Part shown: in pieces, positions 25,962 through 34,928 of the stretch | Layout of the letters: the number at the start of each line of letters is the position of its first letter | Position numbering within the stretch: position 1 is the first letter of the stretch | Assembly (NCBI GenBank): GCA_041397525.1 | Contig: JAWKWL010000002.1 | Coordinates: 186,001 to 250,000 of the forward strand | Reading direction: 5' to 3' | DNA length: 64,000 nucleotides | DNA from: BOKV01 sp041397525 | GTDB taxonomy: Bacteria; Pseudomonadota; Alphaproteobacteria; Rhizobiales; Rhizobiaceae | Translations under genes and position numbers: made by a program | The notes under the pieces: model-generated | Databases searched by the model: none | What the model was told of the DNA's origin: nothing | What the model saw: only the letters and a program-made list of their open reading frames with translations

Positions 25962-27217
25962 ATGAAGAAGTTTTCTGCATTCGCCATCGCCCGAGAGGCA
26001 CTGCGCGCCCACAAGGGCTGGGAAAAGCAGTGGGAAAACCCCGAGCCGCGCTCCCGCTATGACGCCATCATCGTGGGTGCCGGAGGTCACGGCCTCGCTA
26101 CCGCCTATTACATGGCGAAAGAGCACGGCATGACCAATATCGCCGTTCTGGAAAAAGGCTGGCTCGGCGGCGGAAACACCGGACGCAACACCACCATCAT
26201 CCGCTCCAACTACCTCTATGACGAGAGTGCCGGCATCTACAATCACGCCGTCAATCTGTGGGAAAACCTTTCGCAGGAACTCAATTACAACGTCATGTTC
26301 TCGCAACGCGGCGTCATGATGCTCGCCCACAATGTCCATGACATCCAGGTATTCAAGCGGCACATTCATGCGAACCGGTTGAACGGTGTGGACAATGAAT
26401 GGCTGACACCCGAAGAAGCCAAGGCCTTCTGCCCGCCTCTCAACATCTCAAAATCCGCGCGCTATCCCATCATGGGTGCGGCCTTACAGCGACGCGGCGG
26501 CACTGCCCGCCATGACGCGGTTGCCTGGGGCTATGCCAGAGCGGCGGCTGCCATGGGCGTTCACATCATCCAGAATTGTGAAGTCACCGGCATCAACCGC
26601 GGTGCGGATGGTGCCGTCACCGGCGTCAACACCACCCGCGGCACCATCAATGCACCAAAGGTCGGCGTCGTTGCGGCTGGCCACACTTCGGTGCTGATGC
26701 AGATGGCAGGCGTTCGCATGCCGCTGGAAAGCTATCCGCTGCAGGCGCTGGTTTCCGAACCGGTCAAGCCAGTCTCTTTCCCTGTGTTGTCATGTCCAAC
26801 ACGGTTCACGCCTACCTGTCGCAATCCGACAAGGGCGAATTGGTGATTGGTGCTGGCACCGACCAGTATACTTCCTATTCGCAGACCGGCGGACTACACA
26901 TCCTCAATCATACGCTGGACGCGATCTGCGAGATGTTCCCGATGTTCACGCGCATGAAGATGCTGCGCTCGTGGGGCGGGATTGTGGATGTCACGCCCGA
27001 CCGTTCGCCGATCCTGGCTAAGACCCCCGTCAAGGGCCTTTATGTCAATTGCGGCTGGGGCACGGGCGGCTTCAAGGCAACGCCGGGATCGGGCAATGTC
27101 TTTGCCCACACCATCGCGCGGGACGAGCCGCACAAGATCAATGCCGGTTTCACGCTCGAACGCTTCAAGACCGGTCGCCTGATCGACGAGGCAGCCGCTG
27201 CTGCCGTCGCGCATTGA
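25962..27217 (+). pseudogene. soxB: Sarcosine oxidase subunit beta, interrupted by a +2 frameshift
   Basis: Two consecutive frames together encode SoxB. Frame one (from ATG 25962) carries the FAD loop IIVGAGGHGLATAYYMAKEHG at about 36-56 and the RHDAVAWG motif expected to hold the covalent FMN histidine, up to PLQALVSEPVKPV. Frame two continues with SNTVHAYLSQSDKGELVIGAG to the C-terminus. The break is at TCTC 26773-26776: removing one TC restores KPVFPCVVMSN and a total of exactly 417 codons. Heterotetrameric sarcosine oxidase oxidatively demethylates sarcosine to glycine with tetrahydrofolate as one-carbon acceptor. soxD, soxA and soxG are intact, so this may be a recent mutation or a sequencing error. 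Confidence 0.88.
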
Positions 27218-27227
27218 GGATTTCATC

Positions 27228-27599
27228 ATGCTCCTGATCCACTGCCCCTATTGCGAAGAAGAGCGCCCGGAACTGGAATTCCGCCATGCCGGCGAGGCGC
27301 ATATCGCGCGCCCGACCAACCTTGCCGATATCAGCGAGGACGATTTCGAGAAGTTCTTTTTCATCCGCGACAACCAGAAAGGCGTGGTCTTCGAGCGCTG
27401 GCGCCACATCCATGGCTGCGCCCGCTTCTTCAATGCTGCGCGCCATTCCGTTTCCGACAAGTTCATCATGACCTACAAGGCAGGCGAACCAAGGCCGAAG
27501 CTGACCGCAAAACAGATCGAGGCCGTTACGCCGAAAGGCAAGGGAACACCCGCCAATGAGCCGGTCGTGACAACGAATGCGAAAGGCGGCGAAGCATGA
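27228..27599 (+). CDS. soxD: Sarcosine oxidase subunit delta
   Basis: 123 residues (family about 90-110; the Thr/Lys/Gly-rich C-terminal ~25 residues are extra). Zinc ligands are visible: Cys6 and Cys9 in HCPYC, and a His plus Cys64 in WRHIHGC. The delta subunit binds zinc and helps hold the heterotetramer together. ATG lies 10 nt after the soxB stop, and the stop overlaps the soxA start by 4 nt. Confidence 0.95.
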   Translation: MLLIHCPYCEEERPELEFRHAGEAHIARPTNLADISEDDFEKFFFIRDNQKGVVFERWRHIHGCARFFNAARHSVSDKFIMTYKAGEPRPKLTAKQIEAVTPKGKGTPANEPVVTTNAKGGEA

Positions 27600-30574
27600 G
27601 CCAGCAAGCCTCACCAGCAGGCAGCAACCGTATTGCCGGCAAGGGGCGCCTGTCGCCCGCCAGAACCGCGCAATTCACCTTCGACGGTCAGAGCCTGACG
27701 GCTCTCGAAGGCGACACGCTCGCTTCAGCCCTGATCGCCAATGGCATTCATCTTGCCGGGCGCTCGTTCAAATATCACCGCCCGCGCGGCATTCTGGGTT
27801 CGGGCGCGGAAGAGCCGAACGCGCTGATCGACATTGCCCGCGATGCTGCCCGTCGCCAACCCAATGTGCGTGCCACGCAGCAGGAGGTCTTTGACGGAAT
27901 GCAGGCGCTGAGCCAGAACCGCTTCCCTTCGCTCGCCTTCGATGTTGGTGCTGTCAACGACCTGATGGGCCGCTTCTTCACGGCAGGCTTTTACTACAAG
28001 ACCTTCATGTGGCCGCGCTTTGCCTGGAAGAGGATTTATGAACCGGTGATCCGGGCCGCCGCGGGCCTCGGCAAGGCACCCGTGGAGGCTGATCCCGACC
28101 GTTACGCGAACCGTTTTGCCCATTGCGATGTGCTGGTGGTCGGCGGCGGCGCAGCGGGCATCGCCGCTGCCCTCGCGGCGTCGCGAAAGAAGGGCCAAAG
28201 CGTCATCCTGTGCGACGAGAATGCTGATTTCGGTGGCCATATGCGCGCCGATGGAACTGCGCTCATCGATGGCAAGCCGGCCATGCAATGGGTCGGCGAG
28301 GCCATTGCAGAACTCAATGCCAACCCGGATGTGACCTTGCTGAACCGGACCACCGGCTTCGGATATTATTCACACAATAATGTGGCGCTCGCCGAGCGCG
28401 TGACGGATCATCTGGCAAACCCGGATGCCGACATGCCGCGCGAACGGCTGTGGCAGGTGCGCGCCGACAAGGTGGTTCTTGCCACCGGTGCCATTGAACG
28501 GCACATGGTCTTTGCTGACAATGACCGTCCGGGTATCATGCTGGCTTCAGCAGCCCAGCTTTATCTCAACCAGTACGGCGTCGCTGTTGGCCGCAAGGTT
28601 GGCGTCTATACGGCCTGCGATTCCGCATGGCATGCCGCATTCGAACTCAAGCAGGCCGGGATCGACATTCCGGCGATTGTCGATTGCCGCGAGGACGTTT
28701 CGTCCGACCTCTTGTCTCGCGCCAACGATCTCGCCATCAAGGTGCTGACTGGCCACGCGGTAACGAAAACTGCCGGGCGCCTGCGGGTCAAGTCAATGAC
28801 GGTTGAACCCGTCGGGAGCTCAGGCGCGCAAACCTTTGCCATTGATTGCCTCATCATGTCGGGCGGCTGGACGCCTTCCATTCACCTGTTTTCGCAATCA
28901 CGCGGCAAACCCAAATTCGATGCTGACAGCGGCCGTTTCCTGCCGGACATCAATGCTGAGAACTGCATCAGCATTGGTGGCTGCAACGGAAGCACGACAC
29001 TGGAGGAAGCATTATCCCAGTCTGCTGGCGCAACAGGTGGCAAGGCGATCGGATGCGAGGAAACCGCCTCCATGGACGGTTTCCTGATCGGTTCGGCAAA
29101 GGGCGCCGGTCCAGATGACCAGGTCAAGGCTTTCGTCGATTTCCAGAATGACGTGACGGCGAAGGACATTCGCCTCGCGGTTCGCGAGGGCATGCATTCG
29201 ATCGAGCATGTCAAGCGTTACACCACGACCGGCATGGCCACCGATCAGGGCAAGATGTCGAACATGCATGGCCTGGCAATCGCAGCACAGGCACTTGGCA
29301 AGGAAATCCCCGCCGTTGGCCTCACCACCTTCCGCGCGCCCTATACGCCGGTGACCTTCGGCACCATTGTCAACCATGCCAAGGGCCACCTGTTCGATGT
29401 GACACGCCGCACACCGGTCCATTCATGGGCCGAGGAACAGGGCGCGGTCTTCGAGGATGTCGGCAACTGGAAACGCGCCTGGTATTTCCCGCACGCTGGC
29501 GAAGACATGCATGCTGCCGTCAATCGCGAATGCAGGACCACGCGCGAAATCGCCGGGATATTCGACGCTTCGACACTGGGCAAGATCGAAGTCGTCGGCC
29601 CCGATGCCGTGAAATTCATGAACCTGATGTACACCAACGCCTGGGACAAGCTCGAAACCGGACGCTGCCGCTATGGCATCATGTGCCGCGAGGACGGGTT
29701 CGTCTATGACGACGGCGTCGTCGGCCGGCTTGCCGAGGATCGCTTCCACGTCACTACCACCACAGGTGGCGCACCGCGCGTTCTCAACATGATGGAAGAC
29801 TATCTCCAGACGGAGTTTCCCGACTGGAAGGTTCGCCTCACCTCCACCTCCGAACAATGGGCGGTTATCGCTGTCCAGGGCCCGAAAGCGCGCGAGATCA
29901 TCGCTCCGCTGGTAGAAGGCATTGACCTTTCGCCCGAGGCCATGCCGCATATGTCGATCCGCGAAGGGAAGATCTGTGGTGTGCCCACACGCCTGATGCG
30001 GGTTTCGTTTACCGGTGAACTGGGTTTCGAAATCAACGTGCCGGCAGATTATGGCCGGTCAGTCTGGGAAGCCGTATATGAGCGCGGAGCACCACTTGGC
30101 ATGGTGCCCTATGGCACCGAGAGCATGCATGTCATGCGTGCTGAAAAGGGTTTCATCATCGTGGGCCAGGACACCGACGGCACCGTGACACCGGAAGATG
30201 CAGGCGTTGGCTGGGCAGTGGGCAAGAAGAAATCCGATTTTGTTGGCATCCGCGGCCTCAAGCGCAACGACCTTGTACGCGAAGGACGCCGGCAACTGGT
30301 AGGGCTCAAGACCGTTGACCCGAAAAAGCTGCTCGAGGAAGGCGCGCAGATCGTGGCCGATCCGAACCAGCCAATCCCGATGAAGATGATCGGCTTTGTG
30401 ACGTCTTCCTATTGGTCTGAGGTTCTGGGCCATTCGATCGCGCTTGCCCTTGTCGAGAACGGTCGCGCATTGATGGGGCAGATCCTGCATGTACCGATGG
30501 CAAATGAGACCATCGCAGTCGAAGTTACCGGAACCGTGTTCTACGACATTGAGGGAGAACGGGTAAATGGTTGA
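27596..30574 (+). CDS. soxA: Sarcosine oxidase subunit alpha
   Basis: 992 residues, the expected size. Order: an N-terminal ferredoxin-like Fer2_4 segment (about 25-120: FTFDGQSLTALEGDTLASAL), a Rossmann NAD(H)/FAD-type domain opening with VLVVGGGAAGIAAALAAS near 178, and a C-terminal GcvT-like aminomethyltransferase half from about 608, with GELGFEINVPADYG. This half receives the formaldehyde-equivalent from the SoxB active site onto tetrahydrofolate, giving 5,10-methylene-THF. Translationally coupled to soxD (ATGA overlap) and overlapping soxG by 8 nt. Codon frame is intact throughout. Confidence 0.96.
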   Translation: MSQQASPAGSNRIAGKGRLSPARTAQFTFDGQSLTALEGDTLASALIANGIHLAGRSFKYHRPRGILGSGAEEPNALIDIARDAARRQPNVRATQQEVFDGMQALSQNRFPSLAFDVGAVNDLMGRFFTAGFYYKTFMWPRFAWKRIYEPVIRAAAGLGKAPVEADPDRYANRFAHCDVLVVGGGAAGIAAALAASRKKGQSVILCDENADFGGHMRADGTALIDGKPAMQWVGEAIAELNANPDVTLLNRTTGFGYYSHNNVALAERVTDHLANPDADMPRERLWQVRADKVVLATGAIERHMVFADNDRPGIMLASAAQLYLNQYGVAVGRKVGVYTACDSAWHAAFELKQAGIDIPAIVDCREDVSSDLLSRANDLAIKVLTGHAVTKTAGRLRVKSMTVEPVGSSGAQTFAIDCLIMSGGWTPSIHLFSQSRGKPKFDADSGRFLPDINAENCISIGGCNGSTTLEEALSQSAGATGGKAIGCEETASMDGFLIGSAKGAGPDDQVKAFVDFQNDVTAKDIRLAVREGMHSIEHVKRYTTTGMATDQGKMSNMHGLAIAAQALGKEIPAVGLTTFRAPYTPVTFGTIVNHAKGHLFDVTRRTPVHSWAEEQGAVFEDVGNWKRAWYFPHAGEDMHAAVNRECRTTREIAGIFDASTLGKIEVVGPDAVKFMNLMYTNAWDKLETGRCRYGIMCREDGFVYDDGVVGRLAEDRFHVTTTTGGAPRVLNMMEDYLQTEFPDWKVRLTSTSEQWAVIAVQGPKAREIIAPLVEGIDLSPEAMPHMSIREGKICGVPTRLMRVSFTGELGFEINVPADYGRSVWEAVYERGAPLGMVPYGTESMHVMRAEKGFIIVGQDTDGTVTPEDAGVGWAVGKKKSDFVGIRGLKRNDLVREGRRQLVGLKTVDPKKLLEEGAQIVADPNQPIPMKMIGFVTSSYWSEVLGHSIALALVENGRALMGQILHVPMANETIAVEVTGTVFYDIEGERVNG

Positions 30575-31106
30575 GGCGATTCGCATACATCCGCTGGAAG
30601 GCAGGCTCCACGCAGGCAATGGCGTCAGTCTCGAACCCGCACCTGCCGCAGTGCGCATAAACCTGCGTGCAGCAAATGCGGACCTGGCCGCCATCAACAA
30701 GGCAATCGGTTTCAAGCTGCCGCAAAAACCCAAGACCAGCAGCATCGCCAAGGGAACAACCGCGCTATGGCTCGGCCCGGATGAATGGTTGCTGATCTGC
30801 GACACTCCAGCCATTGTGGCGAAACTGGAAAGGCTTGGCGCGGCAATCTGCTCGGCAGTTGATGTCTCGCACCGCAATACCGCGATTTCAATGTCTGGCC
30901 CCAATGCGCGCCTGGCACTGATGTCGGGTTGTCCGCAGGACTTGCGCGATCCGGCCTTTCCCGTTGGAGCTTGCTCACGCACATTGCTCGGCAAATCCGA
31001 AATTGTGCTGTGGCGTGAAGCTGATGAACGATATCGTGTCGAATGCTGGCGATCATTTTCCGATTACGTCTGGAAATACCTCGTCGATGCCGCTAAATCC
31101 GCATAG
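30567..31106 (+). CDS. soxG: Sarcosine oxidase subunit gamma
   Basis: 179 residues, typical for SoxG. Recognised by GTTALWLGPDEWLLI, the DVSHRNTAISMSGPNARLAL segment and CSRTLLGKSEIVLWR. The gamma subunit is a GcvT-like fold without catalytic residues and completes the alpha-beta-gamma-delta enzyme. Its ATG overlaps the soxA end by 8 nt. No glyA, folD or purU gene follows, although those often join the operon. Confidence 0.94.
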   Translation: MVEAIRIHPLEGRLHAGNGVSLEPAPAAVRINLRAANADLAAINKAIGFKLPQKPKTSSIAKGTTALWLGPDEWLLICDTPAIVAKLERLGAAICSAVDVSHRNTAISMSGPNARLALMSGCPQDLRDPAFPVGACSRTLLGKSEIVLWREADERYRVECWRSFSDYVWKYLVDAAKSA

Positions 31107-31187
31107 GATTTCGCTTGAAGTTATTTGAGGGGTGCATGACACACGCGCTCTGCAATGCGACTGCTTTTGCAGGAAACGGAGGCAGAT

Positions 31188-32405
31188 GTGAGTGATGTGG
31201 GAAGAACCGGCGGTGATGGCCATGGCGTCAAGACCCGGCTTGTCCTGAACTTTCCAGGCTTCGAGCAGACCGATGCGCTGCGCCAGCTCGACCGCATTCG
31301 CCACTCAGCGCAGAAGACCGGAGAAATCTGGGGCTTCACCTTCGAGCGAAAAACAGCGGATATGGCACCCTCCGGCCATCACGCCGAAAGTGAAAGCACG
31401 ACCAAGGGCGGCAATTGGCAAACTGACACGCGCATAGTCCAGTTTTCCTGGAACGATGTCATTCGCAGTTATGAGGAAGACGGGCACCCGCATGGCTTCC
31501 TCCTCAACATGCCGAAGTTCCTTGCCTTCTTTTTCGATGGCACCGTCAGGCGCTATCGCAAGGCCAGCCCGCGATACTGGGCATTCACGATTTTCCCGGT
31601 TCTGCTGCTGACGATTTTCATAGCCGTTTCAGCCTATGTGTCCAATTGGCTGCTGGGCTTTTTCCTTGCACCTGGCAGCATCAAACTTGCCCTCACGATT
31701 ATCGCCACAATCGTGCTGACCATCATCTTGGCAAAATGGCCTGGGGACCGGATGTACCTGCTCCTGACCATCAATGACTGGGGTTTCGCCCGCGACATGG
31801 TCAACCGGGCCAATCCGGCAATCGATCAGCGATACCAGGAATTTGCCGATGTTGTAGGCGACGAAATCAGCAAGAGCGGTCATGACGAGATCATCATTTC
31901 GGGCCACAGCTTCGGCTCGCTATGGGCAGTGGCTGCACTGGCTATTGCCCTGGAGAAAAACCCCGACCTGCTGCGCGACCGCCATGTCACCTTCCTTGCG
32001 CTCGGCTCAAGCCTGCTCAAGATAGCGCTTGCACCAAGGGCGGGGTTCATCAGAGACTGGCTCAGGCGGATCATGGGCGAGCACAATCTTTACTGGCACG
32101 AAATCCAGACCAAGGATGACATCATCGCCTTCTACAAGGCTGATCCGTTCGAAACGCTGTCCATCCGTGATTTTGCTGCAACGATGAAAATCGACCGGGT
32201 CAATTTCAAGAAGGCAGTCGAGAAGAAGCGTTTCCGCTCAATGCGGACCTCTTTCTACCGCATGCACCGCCAATACATCCTGTATGGCGACAATCGGGTT
32301 CCCTTTGACTACATGCTGCGCCTTTTCGGACCCTTCCGGGCCCGCGACCTCGCCGAGACACCGGAACTGGCCGACCGCATTGATCCGCAAGGCAACCTCG
32401 TTTAG
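31188..32405 (+). CDS. Membrane-associated alpha/beta-hydrolase-like protein, function unknown
   Basis: 405 residues from GTG 31188, chosen because GGAGG lies 5 nt upstream; ATG 31155 is in frame but lacks a site. The N-terminal ~115 residues are soluble (KTRLVLNFPGFEQTDALRQL resembles a hydrolase first strand). Two hydrophobic helices sit at about 130-160 and 165-185. They are followed by the nucleophile elbow ISGHSFGSLWAVAALA near 240 and a basic C-terminus. A catalytic Ser is thus present, but I could not place the Asp/His. Family name not recognised; I recall similar conserved proteins in Hyphomicrobiales. Possibly a lipase or acyltransferase at the inner membrane. Confidence 0.65.
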   Translation: MSDVGRTGGDGHGVKTRLVLNFPGFEQTDALRQLDRIRHSAQKTGEIWGFTFERKTADMAPSGHHAESESTTKGGNWQTDTRIVQFSWNDVIRSYEEDGHPHGFLLNMPKFLAFFFDGTVRRYRKASPRYWAFTIFPVLLLTIFIAVSAYVSNWLLGFFLAPGSIKLALTIIATIVLTIILAKWPGDRMYLLLTINDWGFARDMVNRANPAIDQRYQEFADVVGDEISKSGHDEIIISGHSFGSLWAVAALAIALEKNPDLLRDRHVTFLALGSSLLKIALAPRAGFIRDWLRRIMGEHNLYWHEIQTKDDIIAFYKADPFETLSIRDFAATMKIDRVNFKKAVEKKRFRSMRTSFYRMHRQYILYGDNRVPFDYMLRLFGPFRARDLAETPELADRIDPQGNLV

Positions 32406-32449
32406 ACCAACGCCTCAACGCAAATCCAATCTGAAGGCGGTTAGCTGAC

Positions 32450-33043
32450 ATGGAAATTGACTGGATATTCGCCGGAAAGGTCATATGGGCCATCTGCCTC
32501 GCCACCTGGGCCGTCATCCGCTGGGTGCCGAACCGTCGTGCCCGCAAGGTGAAGATCGCCAAGACGACGAGGACCCCATCGGAGCGGCTGGCAATGGTTC
32601 TTTCCAGTCTCGGCCTCGGTGTGGTTCCCGCAATCTGGGTGTTTACCGGTCAGCCATCCGACTTCGACCATGCTACAAACCCCGTGCTGGTTATCATCGG
32701 GTTGTTGGTATTCTTCGCTTCCCTGCGCCTGTTTCGCATCACCCACAAGGCTCTGGGCGCAATGTGGTCGCACAGCCTCGACCTGCGTGAAAACCACAAA
32801 CTCGTGACGCAGGGCATATACGAGCATGTCCGCCACCCGATGTATTCGGCATTCTGGATGTGGGCGCTGGCCCAGCCTTTCCTGCTGGCAAACTGGGTGG
32901 CCGGATTTTCCGGCATTCTCGGATTTGGCGCCTTGTTCTTCATGCGCCTCGGGCAGGAAGAGCGAATGATGGAAGAGCGCTTCGGCCAGGAATACCGCGA
33001 CTATTGCGCCCGCACAAAACGGGTGATTCCCTCCGTCTGGTAG
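32450..33043 (+). CDS. Isoprenylcysteine carboxyl methyltransferase-like membrane protein
   Basis: 197 residues with about five hydrophobic helices. The C-terminal third matches the ICMT/PEMT-type membrane methyltransferase core: LVTQGIYEHVRHPMYSAFW at about 122-140, then QEERMMEERFGQEYRDYCART near the end (SAM and substrate-binding helices). Bacterial homologues methylate unknown lipophilic substrates, since bacteria lack prenylated CAAX proteins. It starts 44 nt after the membrane hydrolase gene; a shared transcript is possible. Confidence 0.82.
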   Translation: MEIDWIFAGKVIWAICLATWAVIRWVPNRRARKVKIAKTTRTPSERLAMVLSSLGLGVVPAIWVFTGQPSDFDHATNPVLVIIGLLVFFASLRLFRITHKALGAMWSHSLDLRENHKLVTQGIYEHVRHPMYSAFWMWALAQPFLLANWVAGFSGILGFGALFFMRLGQEERMMEERFGQEYRDYCARTKRVIPSVW

Positions 33044-33214
33044 GATGTGGATCAACCGCATTGCAGCAATCGTGCAACACCTGTCGGCGAAAATGCACCC
33101 AACCGGGCGGATATGGTAGGCTCGCTTGCAAGTGCATGTTTTTTAACGTGGCATTTACCCTGTTCGCCATTGTATGAAGTCGTTGAATCAATACCTATTC
33201 CCAGGATTTCCGGA

Positions 33215-33913
33215 ATGAAAATGAATACAGTCATGGTGCGCACTGGCGCAATTGTTGCAATCTTGGGATCGCTTGCACTGGCGGGCTGCTCATCCACCGG
33301 ATCATCCAGTAATGCGGCAACCACCGGTCGTGCGGCCGAACCGGCGACCAAGGCGACCCGGATCATCGATCTCAACGTCAAGGCGAAAGCCACACGCAGC
33401 GGCGAAGTCTACCTGATGCGCGGCCTTGCCGACATCTTCTCGCGTGGCATGGATGTGATGGCAGCCAAGCTGAACCGCGCAGGCGTGTTCGCGGTCTCCG
33501 ACAGCTATGTCAACTGGAAGGAAATGGCCGACGACATCATCGCCCGCAACAAGCGCAAGGAAGTCTCCTATCCCGTGGTCATCATGGGCCATTCGCTTGG
33601 CGCCAATGATGCGTCGAAGATGGCCACCTATCTGGGGGAGAACGGTGTCCGGATTTCCTACGTGGTCACCTTCGATCCGACAGAAACCGGATATGTCGGC
33701 AAGAACATCGACAAGGTCGTCAACTACTACCTGCCAAACGGCAAGAACGTGGTGCGCAAGGGTGCAGGCTTCACAGGGAAACTGGAAAACATTTCCATGG
33801 ATGGCCGTGAGGAAATCACCCATACCACGATCGAAAAGAACACCGGCCTGCAGGGCCGCGCGATTGGCTACATCATGTCAATCACCAAGAAGCTGCCGAA
33901 AAAGCGCAGCTGA
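33215..33913 (+). CDS. Hydrolase/thioesterase-like lipoprotein
   Basis: 232 residues from ATG 33215, with AGGA about 10 nt upstream. Signal helix and lipobox SLALAGC predict lipid attachment, followed by a Ser/Thr/Ala-rich linker. The body has VVIMGHSLGANDASKMATYL, a serine-hydrolase elbow (GHSLG), and VVTFDPTETGYVG, a likely acid-containing strand. A late His occurs in EITHTTIEKN, so a Ser-Asp-His triad is possible. LMRGLADIFSRGMDVMAAKL near residue 65 is helical. It is probably an envelope-bound esterase; exact family not identified. A strong terminator follows. Confidence 0.72.
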   Translation: MKMNTVMVRTGAIVAILGSLALAGCSSTGSSSNAATTGRAAEPATKATRIIDLNVKAKATRSGEVYLMRGLADIFSRGMDVMAAKLNRAGVFAVSDSYVNWKEMADDIIARNKRKEVSYPVVIMGHSLGANDASKMATYLGENGVRISYVVTFDPTETGYVGKNIDKVVNYYLPNGKNVVRKGAGFTGKLENISMDGREEITHTTIEKNTGLQGRAIGYIMSITKKLPKKRS

Positions 33914-33943
33914 ACCCTGCTTTTGCGAGGAAATTGAAATCAG

Positions 33944-33968
33944 GGGCGGTCTGCGGACCGCCCTTTTT
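33944..33968 (+). terminator. Rho-independent terminator
   Basis: A perfect 8-bp GC-rich stem (33944-33951 with 33956-33963), tetraloop TGCG and five Ts, 30 nt after the lipoprotein gene. Confidence 0.9.
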
Positions 33969-34052
33969 GTTGCCTTGGCGCACAGCAATCAAACCTGTCC
34001 AAAGAGCACTACCTATGCAGAGCGGCTGGGTGATTTGCATATGAGGAAAAAA

Positions 34053-34127
<75 letters not shown>

Positions 34128-34359
34128 CATTCCATGGGATACCGCACCGCAAGCGATACGGGATTTTACGGGTATTGCCGCCCTTGGTCTGCTGCCGTTT
34201 TCACGAACCGCGCCATCTGCGACACGGCGCATAGACCACAGTTATGCAGCACCCGTCAAGTTCTGCTGTGAGCCTTCAAGACGATTTTGTGACGGCTTTC
34301 CAGTAAGCTGACTATTGCCAGAGTAGCGGGCCTGGGCGAGGACCGAGCTCCGTCTTGAT

Positions 34360-34722
34360 TCAGGCCGCCGCCAGCATTTTTTCGACCTCATCCACGAGAT
34401 CGCGCAAATGGAACGGCTTCGAAAGCACCTTCGCATCCTTGGGTGCCTTGGAATCGGGATTTAGCGCCACGGCAGCAAAGCCGGTGATGAACATCACCTT
34501 CAGATCGGGATCAATCTCGGTCGCCCGCCGCGCCAGTTCGATTCCGTCCATTTCCGGCATCACGATATCAGTCAACAGCAGCGAGAACGGCTCTTCGCGC
34601 AGCCTGTCATAGGCACTTGCGCCATTGTCGTAGGCCACCACCGAATAGCCGGCCTTTGCAAGCGCCTTCTCGAGAAAGCGCCGCATATCATTGTCATCTT
34701 CTGCTAGCAGGATCTTTTTCAT
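34360..34722 (-). CDS. cpdR: Response regulator CpdR
   Basis: 120 residues, a stand-alone receiver domain. MKKILLAEDDNDMRRFLEKA and LLLTDIVMPEMDGIELARRA with phospho-acceptor Asp52 match rhizobial/Caulobacter CpdR almost throughout, as do KVMFITGFAAVALNPDS and KVLSKPFHLRDLVDEVEKML. Unphosphorylated CpdR is the adaptor that directs ClpXP to cell-cycle substrates; the CckA-ChpT relay phosphorylates and inactivates it. The frame is open to 34923, but ATG 34722 is the family start. It is divergent from the amidohydrolase at 34929. Confidence 0.95.
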   Translation of the reverse strand: MKKILLAEDDNDMRRFLEKALAKAGYSVVAYDNGASAYDRLREEPFSLLLTDIVMPEMDGIELARRATEIDPDLKVMFITGFAAVALNPDSKAPKDAKVLSKPFHLRDLVDEVEKMLAAA

Positions 34723-34928
34723 GGTCTGGCAGAATCTCCACGCCCTGACGTCGGTAATCAAGGTTAATCTAAGCCACGGGTTTGGTAAACAGGTGGTGAA
34801 CATGGTGCCGGAATGCAGATTCAATTGCCGAATTGACCCTGTGCAATTGCAAGCATGCAACTGTCCTGCCAAAATATGCCGGAAAGCATGTTTGTTGCAG
34901 CGCAGTCCCAAGGGGAATTTCAAGGCGA

